From positions 48,770-112,769 of the forward strand of contig CATOST010000043.1 in NCBI GenBank assembly GCA_951812665.1: a stretch of DNA of 64,000 nt. The letters are read 5' to 3'. The position numbers were made by a program, and so were the translations under genes. Under the pieces are notes generated by a model. That model had not been told where the DNA came from and searched no databases. It saw nothing but the letters and a program-made list of their open reading frames with translations. Below are positions 9,279 to 18,900 of this stretch, in pieces (positions within the stretch are counted from its first letter, which is position 1; every line of letters begins with the position of its first letter). The stretch comes from an uncultured Acidobacteriota bacterium. GTDB lineage: Bacteria; Acidobacteriota; UBA6911; RPQK01; JAJDTT01.

Positions 9279-11740
9279 TCACCGTTCAGGGCGATCGTCC
9301 CGCGATTCAGGATCAACCAGCGCCGCCCCCTCGCGCCCCGTCCCTTCGTCAGTGGCCGCCAAGGAACCTTGCTGCCGCAAGAAGATTCGCACCAATCTTA
9401 TTTCCTCGTAGGAACAATCCTCTCCAACCATCTCCTTGACCGGTTTCAGGACCGTGTACAAGTTGCCCAATTCCCGGAAGGCCGCAACGATCTTCTCCGT
9501 GTTCTCCGCCGGCGGCAGGTGCCGGTCCAGGTCGAGTTGCTCGCCGGCCGTTGCCAGAAACTCCAGGTGGCTGACGATCGTGCCCTGCTTCAGGCCGCGC
9601 CGCCGCGCCACCTCCTCGATGGACAGTCCCTGGCGAAACAGCCGCCTGGTCTGATCGTAGGTGGGACTTCGGTCCTTGGTGCCGGGCTTCCTGAAACCGA
9701 GATTTTTCAAGCGGGACCGGATCGCGCTGGGCCGTCTCCCGAAATCTTCGGCCAGATCCGAAATATTCGTTCCCGTGCCATGTTTCCGAACCAGTTCCTC
9801 GTCTTCTTCCGGTGACCACTTCTCATAGGCTCGGGCGTGTTCTTGACGGATCTCATCGACGCTGTAGGCCGGTTTGCCGGTTTTGTCTCCACGCTTTGAT
9901 CCGCCGCTCGCGTCGCGATTCCGGGATGGAGGCGTGCGGTCCTCCAGACCGTGTTCACGGGCGTAGCACCGAATGGCCTCGAGGAACTCGCCGCCCAACT
10001 GTTCCAGCTTCACGGAGCCCACGCCGGAAATGCGAGAGAGGGTCTCACGGCTCTGGGGAATCCAGCGCAATCCAGCGCGCCATCTGCTGAAGCGTCGCGT
10101 CGCTGAATACGACATAGGGCGGCACGCCCAGCCGGGTGGCGATGCGGCCGCGCAGTCCGCGAAGCTGCTCGAAGAGGGTGCGGTCGTACTCCCGAATCCC
10201 CCGGTCCGGGGAAGCCGTGCGGTCCTCCCGGCTCCGGGGCTTTGAAAGAGCCAGCTTTTCCCGCTTTTTCAGGAACTTCCAACCGCCCGGCGTGATTCCC
10301 AACGTCGGGTAATCGCGTCCGTTGTTGAACAGAAGGCCCCTGGTCACCAACTGCCTGGAAACCTCAATGAGTTCGACCTCGGGAAAATCGTCAACGATTC
10401 CGTAGACACTGAGACGGTCGTGCCCCAGTTCCTTGATCCGTTTGGCTCCGGATCCCCGCAGCACCCGAATGACGTGGCCAGCACCGAACCGCTCGCCCGT
10501 ACGCACCACCGCCGACAGGATCTTCTGGGCGATCTCCGTGGCATCGAACTCCTCCCGGGGCGTGAGACAGACGTCGCAGGCTTGGCAATCTTCCTGCTCC
10601 CAAGCTTCACCGAAGTAGCGCAGCAGGTAGCTCCTGCGGCAACTCTGCAACTCGCAGAACTCGACCACCCTGGCCAGCTTGTCCCGCGATCGGCGCCGTT
10701 CGATCTCGTCTTCGATCTGGTCGATGAAATAATCCTGTTTCACCTTGTCGCCGTAGGTGTAGAAGAGGACGCAGTCGCTGGAGAGACCGTCGCGTCCGGC
10801 CCGGCCGGTCTCCTGGTAGTAGCTCTCCAAGGACTTGGGCAGATCGTAGTGGACCACCAGGCGGATGTTCGACTTGTCGATGCCCATGCCAAAGGCGATG
10901 GTGGCCACGATGATGGGCACCTCATCCTTGATGAACTTGTCTTGCGTCTCCCGCCGCACTTGACTCTCGAGCCCGGCGTGGTAGGGCCGTGCGTTGAAAC
11001 CATCATCGCGCAGACTCGCCGCCACTTCCTCGGTCCCCTTGCGTGAAAAGCAGTACACGATAGCGGACTCCCCCTCGTATTTCTCAAGCAATTCCACAAG
11101 CCCGTCGAAGGCATTACGTTTCGGCCGCACCGCGTAGTTGAGGTTGGCGCGGTTGAAGCTGGCAATGAATCTTGCAGGCTGTTTCAGTCCGAGCTGCTGC
11201 GCGATGTCCCAGCGGACCCGTTTGGTGGCAGTGGCGGTCAAGGCAATGAAGGGAACTCCGGACAGATCGCGACGCAGGTTGCCGAGGCGGCGGTAGTCCG
11301 GCCGGAAGTCGTGACCCCACTCGGAGATACAGTGGGCCTCGTCCACGGCCACGAGGCCGATCCTGAGAGGTTCCAAAAGTTCCTGAATTCAGGGAGGGCC
11401 AGTCTCTCGGGCGCGACGTACAGAATCTTGAGGGAACCCCGCCGGACCTGGTCCTCGACTCGCCTGATCTCGCTCCGGGTGAGGGCGCTGTTGACGAAAC
11501 CTGCGGCGATGCCGTTGGCCTTCAGGGCGTCCACCTGGTCCTTCATGAGCGCGATCAAGGGTGAGATGACCAACGTCAACCCGTCGAGTCGCAGAGCGGG
11601 CAGCTGATAACAGAGGGATTTGCCCCCACCCGTCGGCATGAGGACCAACGTGTCCGCCCCTCCAGGACACTCGAGACGATCTCCTCCTGGAGCGGCAGGA
11701 ATTCGTCAAAGCCGAAGTGTTTCTTGAGCAGATCGCGCAC
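9279..11740 (-). pseudogene. recQ: RecQ ATP-dependent DNA helicase, frame-disrupted
   Basis: Fragments in three frames join into one RecQ. The parts run: GTG 11740 '[13 protein letters not shown]'; Walker A '[16 protein letters not shown]'; DEAH box '[20 protein letters not shown]'; motif III 'ALTATAT'; zinc-binding Cys cluster ('QSCRRSYL', 'CQACDVCL'); RQC winged helix; HRDC domain; and an extra C-terminal helix-turn-helix region. Shifts are at about 11655 (one G missing in a G run), about 11378 (one T missing in a T run) and 10059-10078 (exact 10-bp tandem duplication inside the HRDC region). The first two could be sequencing slips; the third is a different kind of lesion and argues for real inactivation of the C-terminal domain. 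Confidence 0.85.
10059..10078. repeat. 10-bp tandem duplication inside recQ
   Basis: AATCCAGCGC is present twice head to tail. Removing one copy joins '...QQMARWI' directly to 'PQSRETLSRISGVG', restoring a continuous HRDC domain. It is a replication-slippage type of lesion and the cause of the last recQ frameshift. Confidence 0.85.
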
Positions 11741-11933
11741 GAAGATTTTCCATGTACGAATTATTGAGCGATCCGGGTAGCGTTCCTCACCCGGGACACG
11801 GACTCTCCATCGATGACCCACACTGTCTCCAGACTTAATTCCTTATAACGCGCAGGCTCCATTCTGCGGTCTTATCCTAGATATGAAGTGTCTGCTTCCG
11901 CCATTTCACAGGGACGACTTCTTGAGGATGCGT

Positions 11934-12086
11934 TTACCGCGGAAGGGAGACGAACGGATGACCGGAGATCTTAGCTTTCTTGCGAAGGTTCTCGCAGATC
12001 GTGTCCAGGTCATAATGAAACTCGGTGGCGGGGCGTCCCTTGTCTTTCGAATTTCCTTGAGGATTGGATCCTTCATATTTCGCCAC
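11934..12086 (-). CDS. Small ORF downstream of the AAA ATPase (50 aa)
   Basis: This frame is not in the ORF track. GTG 12086 (or TTG 12089) to TAA gives a 50-residue polar, basic protein containing 'GRPATEFHYDLDTICENLRKK' in part and ending 'SGHPFVSLPR'. A stop lies immediately before the TTG. It sits 66 bases after the end of the AAA ATPase on the same strand. The amino-acid mix looks like real protein, and it could be a small partner of the ATPase, but I do not recognise a family and no convincing ribosome-binding site is visible. Confidence 0.4.
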   Translation of the reverse strand: MAKYEGSNPQGNSKDKGRPATEFHYDLDTICENLRKKAKISGHPFVSLPR

Positions 12087-12152
12087 CAATCAATCCCTCA
12101 GATTGGCAGTTGCAGCCGTCGGAACGTGGTCCGGCTTGCGTTGCTCTGGGTT

Positions 12153-13329
12153 TCATTCGCTGGTTCGCTGTGACTCCATCCAGAAATACAACGCGTGGAG
12201 GAGGTTCGGAAATCGGTACCCGCCTCTGATTCCGGGATCGGCAACCAACGCTCCGAGTTGTTTCATACGCCTCAGGAAATTGTCCATGACTCTTTTTTCG
12301 TCGTCCGTCAGGCGATCCACGAGTTCCGATCTACGAAAGAACATCCGAGGCTCGGCGACAATTTTCGAAGAATCGAACGGTAACGCTCACTATGGATGGC
12401 GGCGAATATCCGTGGTTCCAGCAGTTTTCGGCCGATCACGTCGGCGGCGGTCCGAATACCGGCCGTGACTTCTCTTGCACTGATGTCCAAGTTTCGGGCC
12501 GTGCGCCATACCGCGTCACCGATTTCATGAGCCAGCACAGGAAGTCCGCCGGTGAACCGGACAAGTCGTTCCATATCGGAGTCAGTGATCTTTGCGTTCA
12601 CGAGTCGAAAGATGTCTCGTAAAACTGCGTAACTTCACCCGTCGACCAGGGCGCGAGGTCGATCAACTCGAAAACGCGGGCGAGAGATGGCTGATTCTCT
12701 ATCAGTTCCTGTCGTCTTTCCTCGAGACCGACGACGAGAATACAGAGGGGCACCGTACGTCGCGAAGTGGCAATCTCGTCCACCATGCTCTTGAGCCAAT
12801 TGGCAAAGGCTTCGGAACCAGCGAGTCCGTTGATGTCGTCCAGTATCAGAAAAAGGGCGCTCTTGGGCCCTTGAGACTGTCCATGAGCGCCTGATGGTTG
12901 GAACGAAGTCATGGGCAACCGTCGACAGGTCTCTGTCCTTGAGATCCAATTCCAGGCTGATGCCGAACATTCCCACTTTGCGAACATGGTTTCCGAAAAA
13001 CTCCGGATTTGTCCGTGCCAGGGCTTGTCCATGCTTTCCTTCAAGAGGCGATTGAAGGTCCTTCTTAGCATCTCCTGCAAACCCTGGACGCCGCCAAGAA
13101 AAACATGGCACCCTGCGACTTCGCTCCCTTGCTCGGAAAGGTGGCGCACGAAAGACACCAGGGAACTCTTCCCAATGCCGCGTTCGCCGCTGATGAATCC
13201 TATTTTGAATCCGCCTTGTGTGCTGGCTTTCACCATACCGTGCAGGCGCCTGATTTCGTCGACACGACCGACGAAGAACTCAATGGGAACGGGTTGCCCC
13301 GGTCTGAACGGGCTCGTCTCGGGATTCAT
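12153..13329 (-). pseudogene. AAA/ORC-type ATPase, disrupted by single-base losses
   Basis: Start ATG 13329. Residues ~18-60 give 'FFVGRVDEIRRLHGM' (the usual entry to AAA_16/ORC-like ATPases) and Walker A 'GERGIGKSS'; Walker B is 'ALFLILDDINGL'. The sensor region 'VPLCILVVGLEE' follows, then a winged-helix-like C-terminus ('MERLVRFTGGLPVLAHEIGDA', 'SELVDRLTDDEKRVMDNF'). To read this as one ~390-residue protein the frame must change about five times: near 13000 (A run), twice around 12895-12875, at about 12612 and at about 12370 (A run). Most fit loss of one base. Either the gene is decayed or the assembly has indel errors here. Standalone ATPases of this type often belong to defence or mobile modules, but nothing here proves that. 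Confidence 0.65.
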
Positions 13330-13566
13330 CTTGTTCAGGTGTCAGTCGCAAACACAAACATGAGCCAGAATTACGATATTTTCGATCCGGAAGGTTAGCA
13401 TATTCCGGCAAGGTCGCTCGCCGGAAAGGCATCGAGATTCGAGTCGTTCACGCCGTCGCAACCGTCAACGAGTTCGCGCCAACCAATGGCCAGAAACGGT
13501 TCAGAATCAGTCGTCAAGGTACCAATGGCGCCACCCGGGACTTCGGACAAGGAATCACTAGACTTC

Positions 13567-14040
13567 CTAACGCTCCACCTCGCGAATCGACTTCCCAAAA
13601 TCGTTTTCCCAGTCGCTGACCATTTCGAAATCGCTCTGGGTCACCCGCCAGGATCCATTCTCCCGCTCCAACAGGAAGGACTGCCGGGTGTTGCGGTCGT
13701 TGTAGACGGTCTCGGTCAGGACCCGGACCTGATCCGGCCCCAGTTCCTCCTGGTCCAGAATGGCCAAGCCCTTGACGGCACTTCCCCGTCTCCTGAGCCA
13801 CTCTGACAGCCACGGTGCCGAATCCCGCGCCAACAGGTCCTCCAGGCGCCGCCTCAGGTCTCCTCCGAAACATTCCTTGAGCGCCTGGACGTCACCGCGC
13901 TCCAGGGCCTGGACCATGGCGATCAGGACCTCGTCGGGACTCTCTTCCCTTCCGGTGTCCCTGATGGGCGTATCGCGGGAGGCGAAAAAGACGAAGCAGC
14001 CCAGGATCGCCAGCAGGGAGAACCATTTTCTCGGTTCCAT
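13567..14040 (-). CDS. Membrane-anchored hypothetical protein, last gene of the SPFH operon
   Basis: 157 residues: an N-terminal hydrophobic anchor (WFSLLAILGCFVFFAS), then a soluble domain starting 'DEVLIAMVQALERGDVQALKECF'. This has the helix-then-sheet order of NTF2-like/DUF4878-type domains, in which the first helix packs on a cone-shaped sheet ('TRQSFLLERENGSWRVTQSDF'). It begins 36 bases after the second HflK-like gene and shares its strand, so it is likely part of that operon. Function unknown. Confidence 0.6.
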   Translation of the reverse strand: MEPRKWFSLLAILGCFVFFASRDTPIRDTGREESPDEVLIAMVQALERGDVQALKECFGGDLRRRLEDLLARDSAPWLSEWLRRRGSAVKGLAILDQEELGPDQVRVLTETVYNDRNTRQSFLLERENGSWRVTQSDFEMVSDWENDFGKSIREVER

Positions 14041-14076
14041 CTCCGTCTCCCCGAAGGTCCTCCTCGCCGGCTCCCC

Positions 14077-15000
14077 TCACTCCTGCAGGGCGAAGATATC
14101 CAGGTCCAGGCCCTGTTTACTCCCGGCGTCGTCCAGAATGACCTTGCGGGTGCGCGGAAGGATTTCCTCCATGGCCTCCAGGAATAACCGGGCCGTGGTG
14201 ACGGTGGGATGGCGCCGGTACTCTCCCCACAGACTAAGGAAATGCTGCGATTCCCCTTGCGCCCGATCCACCACCTCGCGGCCATAGATTCGAGCTTTTT
14301 GGAGGTTTTCCTGGGCTTGGCCCCGGGTACGAGGCAGCAACTCGCTGGAGTAGCCCCTGGCCTCCTGCACGATCCGGTTCCGGTCCTCCCTGGCGTTGGC
14401 CACCTCCAGGAAGGCGTCCCGGACCTGTTCGGGAGGACGGACCCGTTCCAGGGCCAGGGAGGTCACGGCCACGCCCAAAGCCAAGCGGTCCGCCTCCTGC
14501 TGCAGATCTTCCCGGACCCGATTCTGAATCTCGATCCGGCCCGTGGTGAGCACGTCGTCGACGCCCCGGACCGCCACGGCTCGAGAGAGGGAGCGGTAGA
14601 GGAGCACTTCCAGGACTCGGGGAAGCTCCTGTGACCGATACAGATACCGGCCCGGATCCTGGATGTAGTATTGAATGGAAGCCCGGACCCGGACCAGGTT
14701 CTGGTCGCCGCTCAAGAGGGAGTCATCCTCCGTCAGGCCCCGCACTCCCAGTGCCCGGTCCAGATCGGTTCCCCCGATGGTGAGTCGCTGGGCTTCGCTG
14801 GTCTTCAAGAGGACCACCTCCTCCAGAGGATAGGGAGCGGCATACTGGAGACCCGGTTGGACCCGCTCCGCAAGCAGCCGGCCCAGCCGCAACTTCACCG
14901 CCTGCCGATCGGTGGGGACATAGTAGATCCCCGAAGCCAGGAACAAGGCCATGAATACCGCCAGCACCAGTAGAATCTTTTCTCTCAACCAGATTCTCAC
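14077..15000 (-). CDS. SPFH/band-7 protein, second HflK-like
   Basis: 307 residues with one N-terminal transmembrane helix (ILLVLAVFMALFLASGIYYV), then an SPFH domain ('RQAVKLRLGRLLAERVQPGLQYAAPYPLEEV', quoted in part, is the typical HflK opening) and a helical C-terminal part with 'ARIYGREVVDRAQGES'. HflK and HflC proteins form membrane cages that regulate the FtsH protease in Enterobacteria. Its start overlaps the stop of the upstream hflC by four bases, indicating translational coupling. It is the third SPFH domain in this operon and diverges from the one fused to the ATPase. Confidence 0.8.
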   Translation of the reverse strand: MRIWLREKILLVLAVFMALFLASGIYYVPTDRQAVKLRLGRLLAERVQPGLQYAAPYPLEEVVLLKTSEAQRLTIGGTDLDRALGVRGLTEDDSLLSGDQNLVRVRASIQYYIQDPGRYLYRSQELPRVLEVLLYRSLSRAVAVRGVDDVLTTGRIEIQNRVREDLQQEADRLALGVAVTSLALERVRPPEQVRDAFLEVANAREDRNRIVQEARGYSSELLPRTRGQAQENLQKARIYGREVVDRAQGESQHFLSLWGEYRRHPTVTTARLFLEAMEEILPRTRKVILDDAGSKQGLDLDIFALQE

Positions 15001-15911
15001 CGGCCCAACCTTCCGTTCCTCCCCTCGGTCAGCAGCTTGAGCAACTCCGAGTCTGCCGAAAGGACCGCGGTGGTCTTGTCGTCCAGGATCCGCTGGTAGG
15101 CTTCCAGCGTCCGTACCATCTGGTAAAACTCGGGGTCCCGGGAATAGGCCCTTCCGTAGATCCGGGTGGCCTGGGCGTCTGCCTCGCCCCGGATGATCTC
15201 CGTCTGTTTGTAGGCCGCCGACAGCAGCTCCTCGGCTTGGCGGTCCGCCTCGGCCCGGATCTTGCGGGCCTCCTCCTCCCCTTCGGCTCGATATTTCTTG
15301 GCGATGCGGTCCCGCTCGGCCCGCATCCGGGCATAGACGCTCTCGCGGTTCTGGGTCGGCAGATTGATCCGCTTAACGTCCACCGACGCGATCCGTATTC
15401 CGTAACGTTGGCGGGAGATCTCATCGCACTCGCGGGTGAGCTTCTCCATCAAGGGCTCCAGGCGGACCTGTGCCGGATCTGTTGCCACCAGCTCGGAAAG
15501 CTCGGTCCGGCCCAGATCGGCCGAGACCGACGACCACACCATGTCGTGCAGACGCATCTCGGCGCCGGAGCGATCCCCGACGGTTCGCAGATATTGGAGC
15601 GGCTCCTCCACCTGCCAGATGACATAGGTCTCCACCAGGAGATTTTTCTTGTCCCGGGTCAGGTATTCGGAGGGCCGCGGATTGTACAGGTGGAGACGTT
15701 TGTCGATGCGGGTCAACCCCTGGAAGAACCATTTGAGACGAGGCCCCGCATCCTTGTATTGGGCGACAGGCCGGCCGAACTGAGTGACCAGGACCAGCTC
15801 CTGTTCGTTCACCAGGAACAGGCTCTGATAGGAGAGGATCAAGAGGATCAGGATCCAGAAGACCCGGTTCCGGATCATTTTTCGAGTTCGGGTCATCAGC
15901 TTGTTCTCCAA
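14997..15911 (-). CDS. hflC: HflC-type SPFH protein
   Basis: 304 residues; the real start may be the second Met (15896). One transmembrane helix (VFWILILLILSYQSLFLV) is followed by 'NEQELVLVTQFGRPV', the standard HflC opening, and the long basic/acidic helix 'RDRIAKKYRAEGEEEARKI'. The C-terminus 'YSRDPEFYQMVRTLEAYQ' is close to the HflC consensus. HflC pairs with HflK in the membrane; here the nearest HflK is the C-terminal domain of the upstream ATPase fusion, 49 bases away. No FtsH gene is in view. Confidence 0.85.
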   Translation of the reverse strand: MENKLMTRTRKMIRNRVFWILILLILSYQSLFLVNEQELVLVTQFGRPVAQYKDAGPRLKWFFQGLTRIDKRLHLYNPRPSEYLTRDKKNLLVETYVIWQVEEPLQYLRTVGDRSGAEMRLHDMVWSSVSADLGRTELSELVATDPAQVRLEPLMEKLTRECDEISRQRYGIRIASVDVKRINLPTQNRESVYARMRAERDRIAKKYRAEGEEEARKIRAEADRQAEELLSAAYKQTEIIRGEADAQATRIYGRAYSRDPEFYQMVRTLEAYQRILDDKTTAVLSADSELLKLLTEGRNGRLGR

Positions 15912-15960
15912 CTACTGACGTCCGCCGCAGGGTGCCGCCAACGCGGGCGGTGCCTCCGGG

Positions 15961-18900
15961 TCATTGACCACGGGCGGCGACCGCCTTTTCGAAGTCTCCG
16001 AAATTGAACACCGAATTACGAAATAGAAGCATCTTCCGGCGTCCGGAGCCCTGGTCCAGGATGTATTTCCTCTTGCCGGCCAAACCCGCTTCGATGGCCT
16101 CCAGGTAGACACGAACGCGCGTCGTTTGCGGGGACTGCCGGTAGGCATCGTAGAGCAGATCGAAACGGCGGGATTCGCCCTCGGAACGCCGGACCCGCGA
16201 AAACGCATAGGCCTGGGCCTGGATCTGGCGACCCTGGGACTCGCCCGCGGCGATGGGCACCCGCTGGTTGGCGTAGGCACGGGCTTCGTTGATCATGCGG
16301 CTCTTCTGCTCCAGGGCGCTGGCCACGTCCCGAAACGCCCCCACCACTTCCAGCGCCGGATGCACGTCCTGGAGGTGGAACGCCCGGACTCGGACCCCCA
16401 GGCCCAGTCGGTCCGCCTCCGCTCGGACGATCGCCATCGCCGCACTCTCGATGGTGCGCCGGTCCAGGGCCAGAATCCGGTCCAACTCCATCGTGGCCGC
16501 CACCTGGCGCAAGGCGCTCTCGCACAGGAACTGCAAGGTGGACTCCAGGTTCGAACTGGCGAAGAGGTACTCGTGGAAGTCGGCGATGGAGTAGTGGACC
16601 ACCGCATTGACCTCCACCAGGTACTCGTCTCCCGTGAGCATGAGCGCCTCGTCTTCCCTGCGTAGATAACGTCCCTGGCGATGTTGAATATTCCACTCGT
16701 AGGCGGCCGGTCCGCCTGCGGCCCCGGAAGCCGAGTCGGAGATCCGGAAACCCAGCTCCACGGTGCGGACCTGCGCGGGCCGGAGCCGGTGGAGGGTCTC
16801 CACGGGCCACGGCGCCACGTAATGAAGCCCCGGGTCCAGCGACCCCTCGACCAGCCGGCCCAAGCGCTGGACCACTCCCACCTCCTCCGGCGCCAGCATC
16901 CGGACCCCGGAGAACAGATACGCCAGGACGGCCGCGGCCCCCGCCCAGCGCAGGAGGGATTTCTTGCGATGACCCGCCCAGTGGAGAAAGTGCCCGAAAA
17001 GATGGGCCGGATTTCGATGGTGCAACCAGTGGAGGACGTCGTGCTGGAGATGGTGGAAGTCGTGACGGAGATGGTGGAACCGGTGCTGAAGGTGGTGGAG
17101 CCGGTGGTGAAGCCCGTGGGGAAGGAGCTCCGACGGCTGGCGATCCAGCAGCTTGAGGGAGTTCATCAGGACCAGGAACGAGGAGCCCTGGTGGACCACG
17201 GCGGCGCCCACGGCGCTCAGGTAGCCCCAGAAGGCGGCCATGACCGCGGCCAGATTGAAGACCAGGCCGAACCAGAAGATGTTGTCGTGAATGGTCTTGA
17301 CGGCGCGGCGGCTCATGCGGATCAACGGCTTCAGGCGATCCAGCCCGCCATCACCGACCAGCACCACGCCCGACGCTTCGGCTGCGATGTCGGTCCCCGT
17401 GTCCCCCATGGCGATGCCCACATGGGCGGCGGCCAGCGAAGGCGAGTCGTTGACGCCGTCTCCCACCATGGCCACCCGGAGGCCCTGGAGCTTGAGATCC
17501 TCCAGGTGGGCCAGCTTTTCCTCCGGGAGCAGTCCCGCGTGCACTTGTGCGATCCCCACCTCCCGGGCCACCCGGTGGGCCGCTTTTTCGTTGTCTCCCG
17601 TCAACAGCAGGGACTTCCGGATCCCCAGTTGGCGCAACTCGGCCACCGCCTGACCCGCCTCCTGACGGGGCTGATCCTGCAACAGGAGGACTCCGGCGGC
17701 CTGGCCTTCCCACCCGACCAGGACGGCGATGCCTCCTTCGGAAGCGGCTTGATCCAGGGCGTCCTGCTCCGGCTTGGAGAGGGTCACTCCCCGCTGCTCC
17801 AGGAAACGGGCGCTGCCCACCAGGACGGTCGTTCCCGCTCTCCCGCCGCTTGGCGTCACCGTCCCTTCCAGACCCAGACCGGCGTGCCTTTGGACCGATT
17901 CCCCCGGCGACACGTCGAGTCCGCGGCTCTCGGCCGCCTCCCGAATGGCTTTGGCCAGCAGATGCTCAGAGAAAAATTCCAGGGAAGCGGCCCAACCCAG
18001 GATCGCGTCGGGCCGAAACTCGCCGAAGGGGATCACCCGGACCAGCTCGGGCCGGCCCCGGGTGAGGGTCCCGGTCTTGTCGAAGGCGAAGCAGTCGATC
18101 TTGGAGAGCTCCTCGATCTGGACCCCGCCCCGAACGACGATGCCCTTCCGCGCCAGGGCGCTGATGGTGGCCAGGACCGCCGCCGGCGTGGCCAGGACCA
18201 TGGCGCAGGGGCAGGCCACGATCAGGATCGCCACCGAGCGCATCCAGTCCCCCGTCACGACGTAACAGAGGACCGCGATTCCCAGCACCAGGGGCAGAAA
18301 CCATTGGGCGTAGCGGTCCGCCGTCCGTTGAATCGGAGCCTTGCTCTCCCGGGCCTGGCGAACCAGCTCCACGATCCGGTTCAACACCGTGGTTTCGCCC
18401 ACTTGGCGGGCGCGGACCAGGAGCCGGGCAGTCTGGTTCACGCTGCCGGCGTAGACCTGGTCGCGGACCGACCGCTCCCGGGGCACCGACTCCCCCGTGA
18501 TGGAGCTCTCGTCCAGAAGCGATTCCCCTTCCAGGATGACGCCGTCCACCGGGACCCGCTCGCCCGGATAGACCACCACTCGATCCTCCGGCCGGAGCTC
18601 GCCCAGCGCCACGTGTTCTTCGCCGTCGTCTCCCCAGCGGTGGGCCTCCTGGGGCAGCATCGAGAGAAGCTGCGTCAAATCGGTGTGGAACCGTTGGGAA
18701 GCGTAGGCCTCCAGCGTCTCCCCCACGAGCATGATGTAGACCACCTCGGCGGCGGCCAGATACTCGCCCACATAGAGCGCGGCCAGGGCGGCCAGAGTCA
18801 CCGCCTGGTCGGCGCTGATCCGCCGGGAGATCACGTCCTGGAACGCCCGGTGGAACGTGCTGTATCCGTAGAGGAAGGTCAGGATGAGGCCCAGGTCCCA

